A stretch of DNA of 6,542 nt from Alphaproteobacteria bacterium (GTDB taxonomy: Bacteria; Pseudomonadota; Alphaproteobacteria; Micropepsales; Micropepsaceae). The notes below the pieces were generated by a model. That model saw only the letters and a program-made list of their open reading frames with translations. It was not told the DNA's origin and did not search any database. The stretch lies in assembly GCA_947373775.1 (NCBI GenBank), contig CANBZE010000114.1, positions 1 through 6,542 on the forward strand, read 5' to 3'. The position numbers were made by a program, and so were the translations under genes. This document shows, piece by piece, positions 1-5,771 of the stretch (within the stretch, counting starts at the first letter, position 1; each line of letters opens with the position of its first letter).

Positions 1-107
1 ACTTGCTGGATACCTCCGATTTGGGTATAGACGCCGCGTTCGCGGCAGCCCTCGCTTTGGTTTCTCCCAAGGTCGATGGCGCGCTCAAGGACCGCCACAG
101 GGGCTAA
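1..107 (+). CDS. cmk: Cytidylate kinase, C-terminal end (partial)
   Basis: This is the 3' end of a gene that enters from the left; the first complete codon is at position 3 and the TAA stop is at 105-107. The 34 visible residues include LLDTSDLGIDAAFAAALALV, which matches the usual C-terminal end of bacterial cytidylate kinase (LLDTSxLxIxxAxxxAxxxV), followed by a short basic tail ending KDRHRG. The enzyme phosphorylates CMP and dCMP with ATP in the cytoplasm. The catalytic P-loop and CMP-binding parts lie outside the window, so the call rests on this C-terminal block and on the following gene: cmk directly upstream of rpsA is a conserved order in proteobacteria. No terminator is visible after the stop, so read-through into rpsA is likely. 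Confidence 0.85.
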   Translation, partial: LLDTSDLGIDAAFAAALALVSPKVDGALKDRHRG

Positions 108-234
108 GGAGGCCCGGCGGACTCAAGAGCATCCCGCTTACTTATCCAAGACCCAAACGCCCGGGCATCCCGCCCGGGAAGTCCGCCGCAGCATCGCTGC
201 CGGTTGGCATGCTGACGTACAGGAACTTACCCGA
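108..234 (+). promoter_or_regulatory. Structured intergenic leader of rpsA
   Basis: The 127 nt between cmk and rpsA can fold strongly. CGGCGGACT at 115-123 is the perfect reverse complement of AGTCCGCCG at 180-188 (9 bp). Enclosed in it is a second hairpin, CCCGGGC at 160-166 with GCCCGGG at 172-178 and a 5-nt loop. A small hairpin GCAGC/GCTGC (188-192 with 196-200) follows. The 9-mer GCATCCCGC occurs twice, at 129-137 and 165-173. No T-run follows any stem, so these are not intrinsic terminators. In E. coli, S1 represses its own translation through a folded rpsA leader; a similar role here is inference. No convincing promoter was found in the gap. Confidence 0.5.
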
Positions 235-2010
235 ATGGCTCGCGCCGCAACCAAAGACCGTACCGCTGAATCCATGGCCACTCCCTCGCGCGAAGATTTC
301 GCCGCGATGCTGGAGCAGAGCTTCGAAACCCAGTCCCCCCAGGAAGGCCAGGTCATCAAGGGCACCATCGTCGCCATTGAAAACGACTTCGCCATGGTGG
401 ACGTCGGCCTCAAGACCGAAGGCCGCATCTCCCTCAAAGAATTCGCCATGCCGGGTATCCCCGCCGACATCAAGGTGGGCGACACGGTGGAAGTTTACCT
501 TGAGCGTGTCGAGAACGCGCTCGGTGAAGCTGTCCTGTCCCGTGACAAGGCCCGCCGCGAAGAAAGCTGGGTCAAGCTGGAAAAGGCGTTCAACGACGTC
601 ACCCGCGTCACCGGCGTGATCTTCGGCCGCGTCAAGGGCGGCTTCACCGTCGATCTCGACGGCGCCGTGGCCTTCCTGCCCGGTTCGCAGGTTGACGTGC
701 GCCCGATGCGCGATGTCGGCCCGCTGATGAACCAGCCGCAGCTGTTCCAGATCCTGAAAATGGATCGCCGCCGCGGCAATATCGTGGTGTCGCGCCGCGC
801 CGTTCTGGAAGAGCGCCGCGCCGAGGAACGCACCTCGCTGGTGGCGTCGCTGCAAGAAAAGCAGATCGTCGAAGGCGTGGTCAAGAACATCACCGACTAT
901 GGCGCCTTCGTGGACCTGGGCGGCGTGGACGGCCTGTTGCACGTCACCGACATTGCATGGCGCCGCGTCTCGCACCCGACCGAAGTGCTGTCGGTGGGCC
1001 AGACCGTCACCGTGCAGATCATCAAGATCAACCACGAAACCCAGCGCATCAGCCTGGGCATGAAGCAGCTGCAGACCGATCCCTGGGAAGGCGTCGCCGC
1101 CAAGTATCCGGTGGGCGTGCAGTTCAAGGGCAAGGTCACCAACGTCACCGATTACGGTGCTTTTGTGGAGCTGGAGCCCGGCGTGGAAGGCCTGGTTCAC
1201 GTGAGCGAAATGTCCTGGGTCAAGAAGAACATGGCACCCTCCAAGCTGGTCACCCCCGGCACGGATGTGGACGTCGCCGTGCTGGAAGTGGATTCCAACA
1301 AGCGCCGCATCAGTCTTGGCCTGAAGCAGACCCAGGAAAATCCCTGGAATGCCTTCACCGCCAACCATCCCGCCGGCACGATCATCGAGGGCGAAATCAA
1401 GTCGATCACCGAGTTCGGCCTGTTCATCGGCCTGGATTCGGATATCGACGGCATGGTCCATCTGTCGGACCTGTCCTGGAACACCCCGGGCGAGGAAGCC
1501 ATCAAGACCTATGAAAAGGGCCAGGTGGTCAAGGCCAAGGTCCTGGACATCGATATCGAAAAGGAGCGCGTCTCCCTCGGCATCAAGCAGCTCGAGAGCG
1601 ACCCGATCCAGAAGGCCGGCCCCTCGGGCGGCGGCCTGCGCAAGGGTTCGGTCGTCACCGGTTCGGTCACGGAAGTGAACGATGGCGGCATCGAGGTGGA
1701 AATCGAAGGCGGCGTGCGCGCCTTCATCCGCCGTGCCGACCTGGCCCGCGACCGCAACGACCAGCGTCCGGAACGCTTCGGCAAGGGCGACAAGGTCGAC
1801 GCGCTGGTGACCAGCATCGACAAGGCCAGCCGCAAGGTCAGCCTGTCCATCAAGGCCCGCGAAATCTCGGAAGAGAAGGAAGCCGTGGCGCAGTTCGGTT
1901 CGTCCGACAGCGGCGCGTCCCTGGGCGACATCCTGGGCGCGGCCCTCAAGAAGAAGACCCCCAAGAAGAAGGGTGCGGCCGCCGCGGCCGACGACGCCGA
2001 AGACGAGTAA
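235..2010 (+). CDS. rpsA: 30S ribosomal protein S1
   Basis: The protein is 591 residues long and contains six S1 (OB-fold) RNA-binding domains at roughly residues 38-104, 122-190, 209-276, 294-364, 381-451 and 469-540. Domains 3-5 carry the classic signatures: ITDYGAFVDLGGVDGLLHVTD (from about 219), VTDYGAFVELEPGVEGLVHVS (from about 304) and ITEFGLFIGLDSDIDGMVHLS (from about 391). The tail has LGDILGAAL followed by a lysine cluster and an acidic end. S1 sits on the 30S subunit and brings mRNA to the ribosome, acting in initiation on weakly structured or weak-SD messages. The frame stays open upstream to position 76, but that stretch overlaps the cmk end and the folded leader. ATG 235 has AGGA at 221-224, ten bases away, and gives a normal N terminus. 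ATG 274 (MATPSREDF) is a possible alternative but has no visible SD. The gene follows cmk and ends at a strong terminator. Confidence 0.97.
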   Translation: MARAATKDRTAESMATPSREDFAAMLEQSFETQSPQEGQVIKGTIVAIENDFAMVDVGLKTEGRISLKEFAMPGIPADIKVGDTVEVYLERVENALGEAVLSRDKARREESWVKLEKAFNDVTRVTGVIFGRVKGGFTVDLDGAVAFLPGSQVDVRPMRDVGPLMNQPQLFQILKMDRRRGNIVVSRRAVLEERRAEERTSLVASLQEKQIVEGVVKNITDYGAFVDLGGVDGLLHVTDIAWRRVSHPTEVLSVGQTVTVQIIKINHETQRISLGMKQLQTDPWEGVAAKYPVGVQFKGKVTNVTDYGAFVELEPGVEGLVHVSEMSWVKKNMAPSKLVTPGTDVDVAVLEVDSNKRRISLGLKQTQENPWNAFTANHPAGTIIEGEIKSITEFGLFIGLDSDIDGMVHLSDLSWNTPGEEAIKTYEKGQVVKAKVLDIDIEKERVSLGIKQLESDPIQKAGPSGGGLRKGSVVTGSVTEVNDGGIEVEIEGGVRAFIRRADLARDRNDQRPERFGKGDKVDALVTSIDKASRKVSLSIKAREISEEKEAVAQFGSSDSGASLGDILGAALKKKTPKKKGAAAAADDAEDE

Positions 2011-2034
2011 TCCTTACCGGGATCGCAACAACAG

Positions 2035-2061
2035 GGGCGCGGAGCAATCCGCGCCCTTTTT
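2035..2061 (+). terminator. Intrinsic terminator after rpsA
   Basis: A perfect 9-bp stem GGGCGCGGA (2035-2043) / TCCGCGCCC (2048-2056) closes a GCAA tetraloop of the stable GNRA type and is followed directly by five T (2057-2061). It lies 24 nt after the rpsA stop and separates rpsA from the next gene. Confidence 0.93.
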
Positions 2062-2169
2062 GTTGGCGCGGTCGTGAACCCAATGGGCGCTGGAGCGTAC
2101 AGACAAAGGTTGGGGGTTTTTCAGAATCACTCTAGCAATTCACCCACATCACTGATGAGGAGTTGAGTC

Positions 2170-2376
2170 ATGGCAAAGAAGAAGAGCAAGCTGGCCAAGC
2201 GCGCCGCCGAACTGGAAGCCGCTGTCGCGGGTCTGTTCAGCGGCACCCCTGCACCGGCCAAGAAGAAGAAAAAGAAGAAGGCCAAGAAGGTCAAGGTCGT
2301 GAAGGCCGCCAAGAAGGTCGTCAAAAAGGCCAAGAAGGCGGTCAAGAAGGCCAAGAAGAAGACCAAAAAGAAGTAG
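2170..2376 (+). CDS. Lysine-rich histone H1-like protein (small, 68 aa)
   Basis: The 68-residue product contains 30 lysines, one Arg, one Phe and no Cys, Trp, Tyr or His. Residues 3-22 can form a mixed-charge helix (KKKSKLAKRAAELEAAVAGL). A Pro/Ala hinge (TPAPA, 26-30) follows, and the 38-residue tail has 25 lysines separated mainly by Ala and Val. The tail ends in three heptad-like units, VKAAKKV, VKKAKKA and VKKAKKK (residues 44-64). This resembles the basic tails of histone H1-like proteins such as chlamydial and Bordetella Hc1/BpH1 and mycobacterial HupB. Those bind DNA non-specifically through charge and condense it, so a nucleoid role is inferred, with RNA or ribosome binding as an alternative. 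The start has a strong SD, AGGAG at 2158-2162, seven bases from ATG. A weak promoter candidate is TTGGGG at 2110 with TAGCAA at 2133. Terminators on both sides imply a single-gene transcript. Confidence 0.8.
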   Translation: MAKKKSKLAKRAAELEAAVAGLFSGTPAPAKKKKKKKAKKVKVVKAAKKVVKKAKKAVKKAKKKTKKK

Positions 2377-2396
2377 TTTCGGCTTGCATATGGTGA

Positions 2397-2432
2397 GAGG
2401 CGCTGCCCCTGAGGGCGGCGCCTCTTTCTTTT
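2397..2432 (+). terminator. Intrinsic terminator after the H1-like gene
   Basis: A 12-bp stem GAGGCGCTGCCC (2397-2408) / GGGCGGCGCCTC (2413-2424), with one T-G wobble pair and a CTGA loop, is followed by TTTCTTTT (2425-2432). It starts 20 nt after the TAG stop and isolates the lysine-rich gene from the cupin operon. Confidence 0.92.
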
Positions 2433-2485
2433 GGGCCCTTCCTTTTGTTCAAGGGCGGGCTAGAGTTCCCCAAAATAACAACAAA

Positions 2486-2490
2486 GGGGG
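2486..2490 (+). promoter_or_regulatory. Ribosome binding site deciding the first cupin start
   Basis: AAAGGGGG ends at 2490, immediately before an in-frame ATG at 2491. That ATG would leave no spacer. The second in-frame ATG at 2497 sits six bases after the G-run, which is a workable distance, so 2497 is taken as the start. Confidence 0.6.
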
Positions 2491-2496
2491 ATGCAC

Positions 2497-2988
2497 ATGA
2501 TCTTTCACCGCTTTCTGACCTTGGCCGCCTTGGCCATTTTGCCGTTCGCGGCCGGGGCGCAGACACCGCCCCCCGCGCCCACGGCCCATGCGGTCCCGTT
2601 CGACGCCTTTGTCTATCAGCCGGCCTCCGAAGTGGCGGCGATGACCCACCGCACCGACGGCAAGCCCCAGTCCAAGGTCGTGATCGATCACGAGGAATAT
2701 TTCATCGAGTATGTGACCCGGGTGATCAACACCAACGCCGAAGCCCATAACCATTGGTATGATTACATCCATGTGCTGGAGGGCGAAGGCAGCATCACCT
2801 ATGGCGGCACCCAGGAAGGCGGCACCGATTCCGGCCTGGGCGAAATCCGCGGCGGCAAGCTGGTGGGCGGTAAATTCCAGATCCTGAAGCCCGGCGACCG
2901 CTTGGTGATCCCGCCCGGCATGCCGCACATTTTCACGGCCACACAAGGCCACACCTTCACCTACCTGATCTTCAAGCATAAGGCCTGA
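2497..2988 (+). CDS. Exported cupin-domain protein (first of a tandem pair)
   Basis: The protein is 163 residues long from ATG 2497, or 165 from ATG 2491. It begins with a signal peptide: basic MIFHR, a hydrophobic core to about residue 19, and probable cleavage after AAGA near residue 21 (before QTPPP). The mature part is a single cupin beta-barrel. Motif 1 is HNHWYDYIHVLEGEG (84-98), with H84 and H86 as metal ligands and D89 at the position usually held by Glu. Motif 2 is PGDRLVIPPGMPH (132-144), with H144 as the last ligand. About 35 residues separate the motifs, including a GGTQ turn and a Gly-rich loop. Cupins cover dioxygenases, isomerases and binding proteins, so substrate and reaction cannot be given. 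The next gene starts 21 nt later and is a paralogue, so the two probably form an operon and may work together in the periplasm. Confidence 0.83.
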   Translation: MIFHRFLTLAALAILPFAAGAQTPPPAPTAHAVPFDAFVYQPASEVAAMTHRTDGKPQSKVVIDHEEYFIEYVTRVINTNAEAHNHWYDYIHVLEGEGSITYGGTQEGGTDSGLGEIRGGKLVGGKFQILKPGDRLVIPPGMPHIFTATQGHTFTYLIFKHKA

Positions 2989-3009
2989 AAACCCAAAAGG
3001 AGTTCATCC

Positions 3010-3504
3010 ATGCGTATTCTCATCGCCGTGGTGGTCCTGGCGGCCGCTCCCGTCCTGGCCCAGACCGCCAAAACGCCTTTCACCGCCGTGGAGCAGCTGT
3101 CGCCGGAAAAATCCGTGCGCCATGTCACCGGCCAGGAGCTGGAAGCCACCATGAAGAAGGGCATGACCCCGGGCGCCTTTTATTCCCAGATACTGCTGTC
3201 CAAGCATGACGGCTATCAGATCATCAACACCATCCGCGACAAGGACGGTCAGGCCGAAGTCCATGCCGACTGGAACGACAATATCTTCGTCCAGGAAGGC
3301 GAGGCCAATTTCGTCACCGGTGGCACCCAGGTGGATGCCAAGGACACCGCGCCGGGCGAAAAGCGCGGCACCGCCATCAAGGGCGGCGCGACCGCGACCA
3401 TGCGGGCCGGCGACTATTTCTTCGTGCCGGCCGGCACGCCGCACCAGATGCTGGTTCCGGCGGGCAAGCGCGTCCGCTTTATCGCCTTCAAGACTCATAA
3501 GTAA
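3010..3504 (+). CDS. Exported cupin-domain protein (second of a tandem pair)
   Basis: The protein is 164 residues long. AAGGAG (2997-3002) lies seven bases before ATG 3010. A signal peptide (residues 1-18) ends in PVLAQ, with likely cleavage after VLA. The mature part aligns throughout with the preceding protein: a similar N-terminal extension, motif 1 as HADWNDNIFVQEGEA (85-99), the GGTQ turn, a Gly-rich loop, motif 2 as AGDYFFVPAGTPH (133-145), and a shared IAFKTHK/LIFKHKA-type end. The second motif-1 histidine is replaced by Asp (D87), and D90 stands in the usual Glu position, giving a candidate ligand set H85/D87/D90/H145. Metal binding may therefore differ from its partner or be lost. 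It is the last gene of the operon and ends 3 nt from the converging exporter gene. Function and substrate are unknown. Confidence 0.82.
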   Translation: MRILIAVVVLAAAPVLAQTAKTPFTAVEQLSPEKSVRHVTGQELEATMKKGMTPGAFYSQILLSKHDGYQIINTIRDKDGQAEVHADWNDNIFVQEGEANFVTGGTQVDAKDTAPGEKRGTAIKGGATATMRAGDYFFVPAGTPHQMLVPAGKRVRFIAFKTHK

Positions 3505-3507
3505 AAG

Positions 3508-4443
3508 CTAGGACGCTTCGCCTTCCAGCAGGACTTTGCGCGGCCGCCACAGCAGGTTCACCGCCAGCCCGCCCATGATCAGCAGGCAGGCGATGATCTT
3601 CCAGGGCGGCATAGGCTCGTGCAGCACCAGCGCCGAGGCGCCCATGCCGAACACCGGCACCAGCAAGGACAGCGGCGCCACCGTGCCCGCCGGGTATCGC
3701 GACAGCAGCCAGGCCCATAGGGTGTAGCCGAACAGGGTGTTGGCCGCGCTTTGCCACACCAGCGTCGGCCAGATGATCCAGCTGCTGGTGATCACCTGAT
3801 GAAGGATGCGGGTGGGCCCTTCCACCAGCAGTGAGGCGGCCAGAAGACCCGGCATGGCGAACAGGCTGGCCCACACCACGTAGGCCACCGGGTTCATCGG
3901 CGTGCCCTTGGCGGCCGCGGCGCGCGACGCTTCCCGCGTGGTCTGGTTGCTGATCGCCCAGCACATGGCGCCGCCCAGGGTTAGGGCCAGGCCCGTCGGC
4001 GTGATGTCATGGCCATTGTGCATCAGGATCACCCCGATGCCGGCCACCGCCAGAACCAGACCGGCAAGGTGATGCAGGTGCGGCCTCTCGCCGGTGCGCT
4101 GGGCGGCCACCGCGATGGTGAAGAAGACCTGGGTCTGCATCACCAGCGAGGCGACGCCGGGCGAGATGAAGCCGTTCATGGCGATATAGAGAAGTCCGAA
4201 CTGTCCGCTGCCCACACAGAGGCCGTACAGCGCCAGGCTGCCCCAGGAGACGTTGGGCTTCTTGAAAAACAGGATGGCGGGGAAAAGGGTCAGGCCGAAG
4301 CGGATCGCCGCCATCAGCAGTGGTGGCAGCATGCCCAAGCCCCAGCGCACCACCACGAAGTTGCTGCCCCAGATGAACATGACCAGCACGCCCAGCGCCA
4401 TGTCACGCGAGGACAGATGCGCTGCGGTTCTGTGAGATGTCAT
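3508..4443 (-). CDS. EamA/DMT-family exporter (downstream paralogue)
   Basis: This is a 311-residue inner-membrane protein of the drug/metabolite transporter superfamily with two EamA repeats and about ten hydrophobic segments. Visible family features are WGSNFVVVRWGL (25-36), PPLLMAAIRF (40-49), SPGVASLVMQTQVFFTI (94-110), TGER (117-120), and in the second half GYTLWAWLLSRYPAGTVAPLSLLVPVFG (239-266), then HEP and NLLWRPRK at the end. The order and wording closely follow E. coli EamA (YdeD), which exports O-acetylserine and cysteine, but substrate cannot be inferred safely. The frame remains open upstream to 4536, but that part lies inside the preceding gene. ATG 4443 overlaps the upstream TGA as ATGA and has no good SD, pointing to translational coupling. 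Compared with its paralogue it has a longer N terminus and an Ala/Lys insertion near residues 173-184. Confidence 0.9.
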   Translation of the reverse strand: MTSHRTAAHLSSRDMALGVLVMFIWGSNFVVVRWGLGMLPPLLMAAIRFGLTLFPAILFFKKPNVSWGSLALYGLCVGSGQFGLLYIAMNGFISPGVASLVMQTQVFFTIAVAAQRTGERPHLHHLAGLVLAVAGIGVILMHNGHDITPTGLALTLGGAMCWAISNQTTREASRAAAAKGTPMNPVAYVVWASLFAMPGLLAASLLVEGPTRILHQVITSSWIIWPTLVWQSAANTLFGYTLWAWLLSRYPAGTVAPLSLLVPVFGMGASALVLHEPMPPWKIIACLLIMGGLAVNLLWRPRKVLLEGEAS

Positions 4444-5336
4444 GCCGCGCCACCGCGAATGGCGCTCTTGCGCGGACGCCACAACAGATTCACCGCCAAC
4501 CCGGCCATGATCAGCAAGGTGGCACCGATTTTCCAAAGGGGCAGGGGTTCATGCAGGATCACGGCGCTGGCGCCGAAGCCGAACACCGGCACCAGCAGCG
4601 ACATGGGCGCCACCGTTGCGGCGGGATAGCGCGACAACAACCAGGCCCAGCAGGCATAGCCGAACATGGTGTTGCCGACCGATTGCCAGATCACCGCCGC
4701 CCAGGTGACCGGCGTGGCCTGGCCAATACCATTCAGGATCGCGGCGGGCCCTTCCAGCAGCAGCGACAAGGTCAGCAGCGGCGGCACCGCGAACAGCGCC
4801 GCCCACACCACATAGGCCAGCATGTTGACCTTGCCGGCCTCGCGGCTGGCCTGGTTGCCGAAGGCCCAGCCCGTCGCCGCCAACAGCACCAGCGCCACGC
4901 CGGCCAAGGTCGCGCCATCGCCGTTGTGGGAGGCGATCACGCCCATGCCGGCCAGTGCCAGGGCGAAAGCGGCCATCTGGTGCGGCTTGATGCGTTCGCC
5001 GGTGCGCAGCATGGAAAGCCCGATGGTGAAGAAGACCTGCATCTGCACCACCAGCGATGCCAGGCCCGGCGAGATGCGGCCATGCATGGCGATGAACAGG
5101 ATGCCGAACTGGAACAGGCCGATGGCCACGCCATAGAGGGCGAGGTTGGGCCACGGCACGTTCGGTTTTTTCAAAAAGAACGCCGCCGGCAGGAAAACAA
5201 AGAGAAAGCGCAGGCACGCGAAGAACAAGGGCGGCAGGGCGTTCAGCCCCAGCCGGATCACCACGAAATTGGTGCCCCAGACGAATACGATCGCCATCGC
5301 CAGCAATGCGTCGCGCCAGGAAAGTTGCGGTGACAT
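4440..5336 (-). CDS. EamA/DMT-family exporter (upstream paralogue)
   Basis: This is a 298-residue polytopic membrane protein with two EamA domains (about residues 8-138 and 146-286) and about ten hydrophobic segments. Motifs include WGTNFVVIRLGL (20-31), PPLFFACLRF (35-44), SPGLASLVVQMQVFFTI (89-105), TGER (112-115), GYACWAWLLSRYPAATVAPMSLLVPVFG (226-253), HEPLP, and a basic end NLLWRPRK. These match E. coli EamA (YdeD) and align almost residue by residue with the downstream gene, so the pair arose by tandem duplication. Export of amino acids such as cysteine or O-acetylserine, or of related metabolites, is the nearest family precedent; the actual substrate is unknown. A TTG at 5357 could extend the frame by seven codons, but it lies within the TATAAT box. 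ATG 5336 is therefore preferred, although its SD (GGGGA) is weak. It is the first gene of a two-gene operon. Confidence 0.91.
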   Translation of the reverse strand: MSPQLSWRDALLAMAIVFVWGTNFVVIRLGLNALPPLFFACLRFLFVFLPAAFFLKKPNVPWPNLALYGVAIGLFQFGILFIAMHGRISPGLASLVVQMQVFFTIGLSMLRTGERIKPHQMAAFALALAGMGVIASHNGDGATLAGVALVLLAATGWAFGNQASREAGKVNMLAYVVWAALFAVPPLLTLSLLLEGPAAILNGIGQATPVTWAAVIWQSVGNTMFGYACWAWLLSRYPAATVAPMSLLVPVFGFGASAVILHEPLPLWKIGATLLIMAGLAVNLLWRPRKSAIRGGAA

Positions 5337-5356
5337 GAGATCCCCGAGTCGGGGCA

Positions 5357-5362
5357 ATTATA
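5357..5362 (-). promoter_or_regulatory. Candidate -10 box of the EamA operon
   Basis: Read on the minus strand, 5362-5357 is a perfect TATAAT, about 20 bases upstream of ATG 5336. Transcription would start near 5350, giving a leader of roughly 15 nt that contains part of the small palindrome CCCCGACTCGGGG (5342-5354). No good -35 hexamer is seen at 16-18 bp spacing, so the promoter may be weak or activator-dependent. Confidence 0.5.
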
Positions 5363-5386
5363 AAGGTTCCGCGCAGGCCTTGATCT

Positions 5387-5427
5387 GCAAATGCGGCATG
5401 GCGGCCCCCTTGTTGGGCGGCATTTGC
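5387..5427. repeat. Inverted repeat in the divergent promoter region
   Basis: GCAAATGC (5387-5394) and GCATTTGC (5420-5427) are perfect reverse complements, 25 nt apart. An inner GCCC/GGGC pairing is also possible. The repeat lies between the minus-strand exporter operon and the plus-strand small gene. It could be an operator for a dimeric regulator (centre-to-centre 33 bp, about three helical turns) or a hairpin. A weak plus-strand promoter candidate, TTGTTG (5410-5415) with TATTTT (5432-5437) at 16-bp spacing, overlaps it. Confidence 0.35.
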
Positions 5428-5508
5428 CGGATATTTTAAAGGCATTTCAAAGGCAGGTGAAACTTAAGGACAGCAATTCCATTGGATAATCAGACACACC
5501 GATTACAT

Positions 5509-5512
5509 GGAG
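5509..5512 (+). promoter_or_regulatory. Ribosome binding site of the small exported-protein gene
   Basis: GGAG at 5509-5512 lies five bases before ATG 5518. It supports translation starting in the signal-peptide frame rather than at the later GTG codons in the other frame. Confidence 0.5.
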
Positions 5513-5517
5513 CCGCC

Positions 5518-5771
5518 ATGAAATTCCTTCACATGCTTGCCGCCCTGTTCTGGGCTCCGGTCCCCAAAGCGCGCAAGGTGCGCCATGTGTGGTGGCCTGC
5601 CTCGCCGGGTCTGCTGTGAGCGACGACAAAGCCGACAAATCCGCGCCCATCCCGGTGGAACTGCCCATGTCCCAGTCCAAAGACGGTAAGGTGCCCGACA
5701 AGGTCACGCCAGTCCCGGCCGACGACCCGGCCGTGGCGACCTTGGCCGACGCGGTTCACGCCAACGCCTGA
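5518..5771 (+). pseudogene. Small exported protein gene, apparently split by a 1-base deletion
   Basis: From ATG 5518 the frame starts as a signal peptide (MKFLHMLAAL) but ends after 33 codons at TGA 5617-5619. The neighbouring frame, open through this region to TGA 5769-5771, reads VLGSGPQSAQGAP and then CVVACLAGSAVSDDKADKS. One extra base in CTGTTCTGG (5545-5553), for example a third T, joins the two into an 84-residue protein. Its signal peptide then ends naturally at SAQGA, and its mature domain is short, polar, and rich in Asp, Pro and Lys. Codons after 5616 have strong GC3 bias, which supports that the downstream frame is coding; GC3 does not separate the two frames between 5548 and 5615. 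The mature start carries a CxxxC pair, and VVAC resembles a lipobox, though it lies late. The function is not recognised. Alternatives are a sequencing error, recent gene decay, or a 33-aa peptide whose stop overlaps a GTG start (5616, GTGA). Confidence 0.6.

Noticed and set aside
160..178. GC hairpin after cmk considered as a terminator
   Set aside because: No T-run follows on either strand, so it is better read as part of the rpsA leader fold.
76..234. A 53-residue N-terminal extension of S1 in the same open frame
   Set aside because: It overlaps the cmk 3' end in another frame, covers a folded leader, is not S1-like in sequence, and has no SD, whereas ATG 235 has one.
142..1461. Long open frame on the minus strand opposite rpsA
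   Set aside because: It is a high-GC shadow with His/Asp/Gly-rich, low-complexity translation and no domain; the plus strand clearly encodes S1.
2320..2332. C-AAA-AAG as a possible programmed slippage site in the lysine-rich gene
   Set aside because: Lysine-codon runs create such motifs by necessity, and no downstream stimulator or useful alternative frame is evident.
2163..2396. Alternative frame through the lysine-rich gene giving a Glu/Gly/Gln-rich peptide
   Set aside because: Repeated AAG codons read out of frame give this pattern; the SD at 2158-2162 fits ATG 2170.
4437..5333. Long plus-strand open frame opposite the first EamA gene
   Set aside because: Its translation is rich in Gln, Arg, His and Gly and mirrors the membrane-protein codons; no family motif and no SD.
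5485..5490. GATAAT as a -10 box for the small exported-protein gene
   Set aside because: No acceptable -35 at 16-18 bp upstream; kept only as a possibility.
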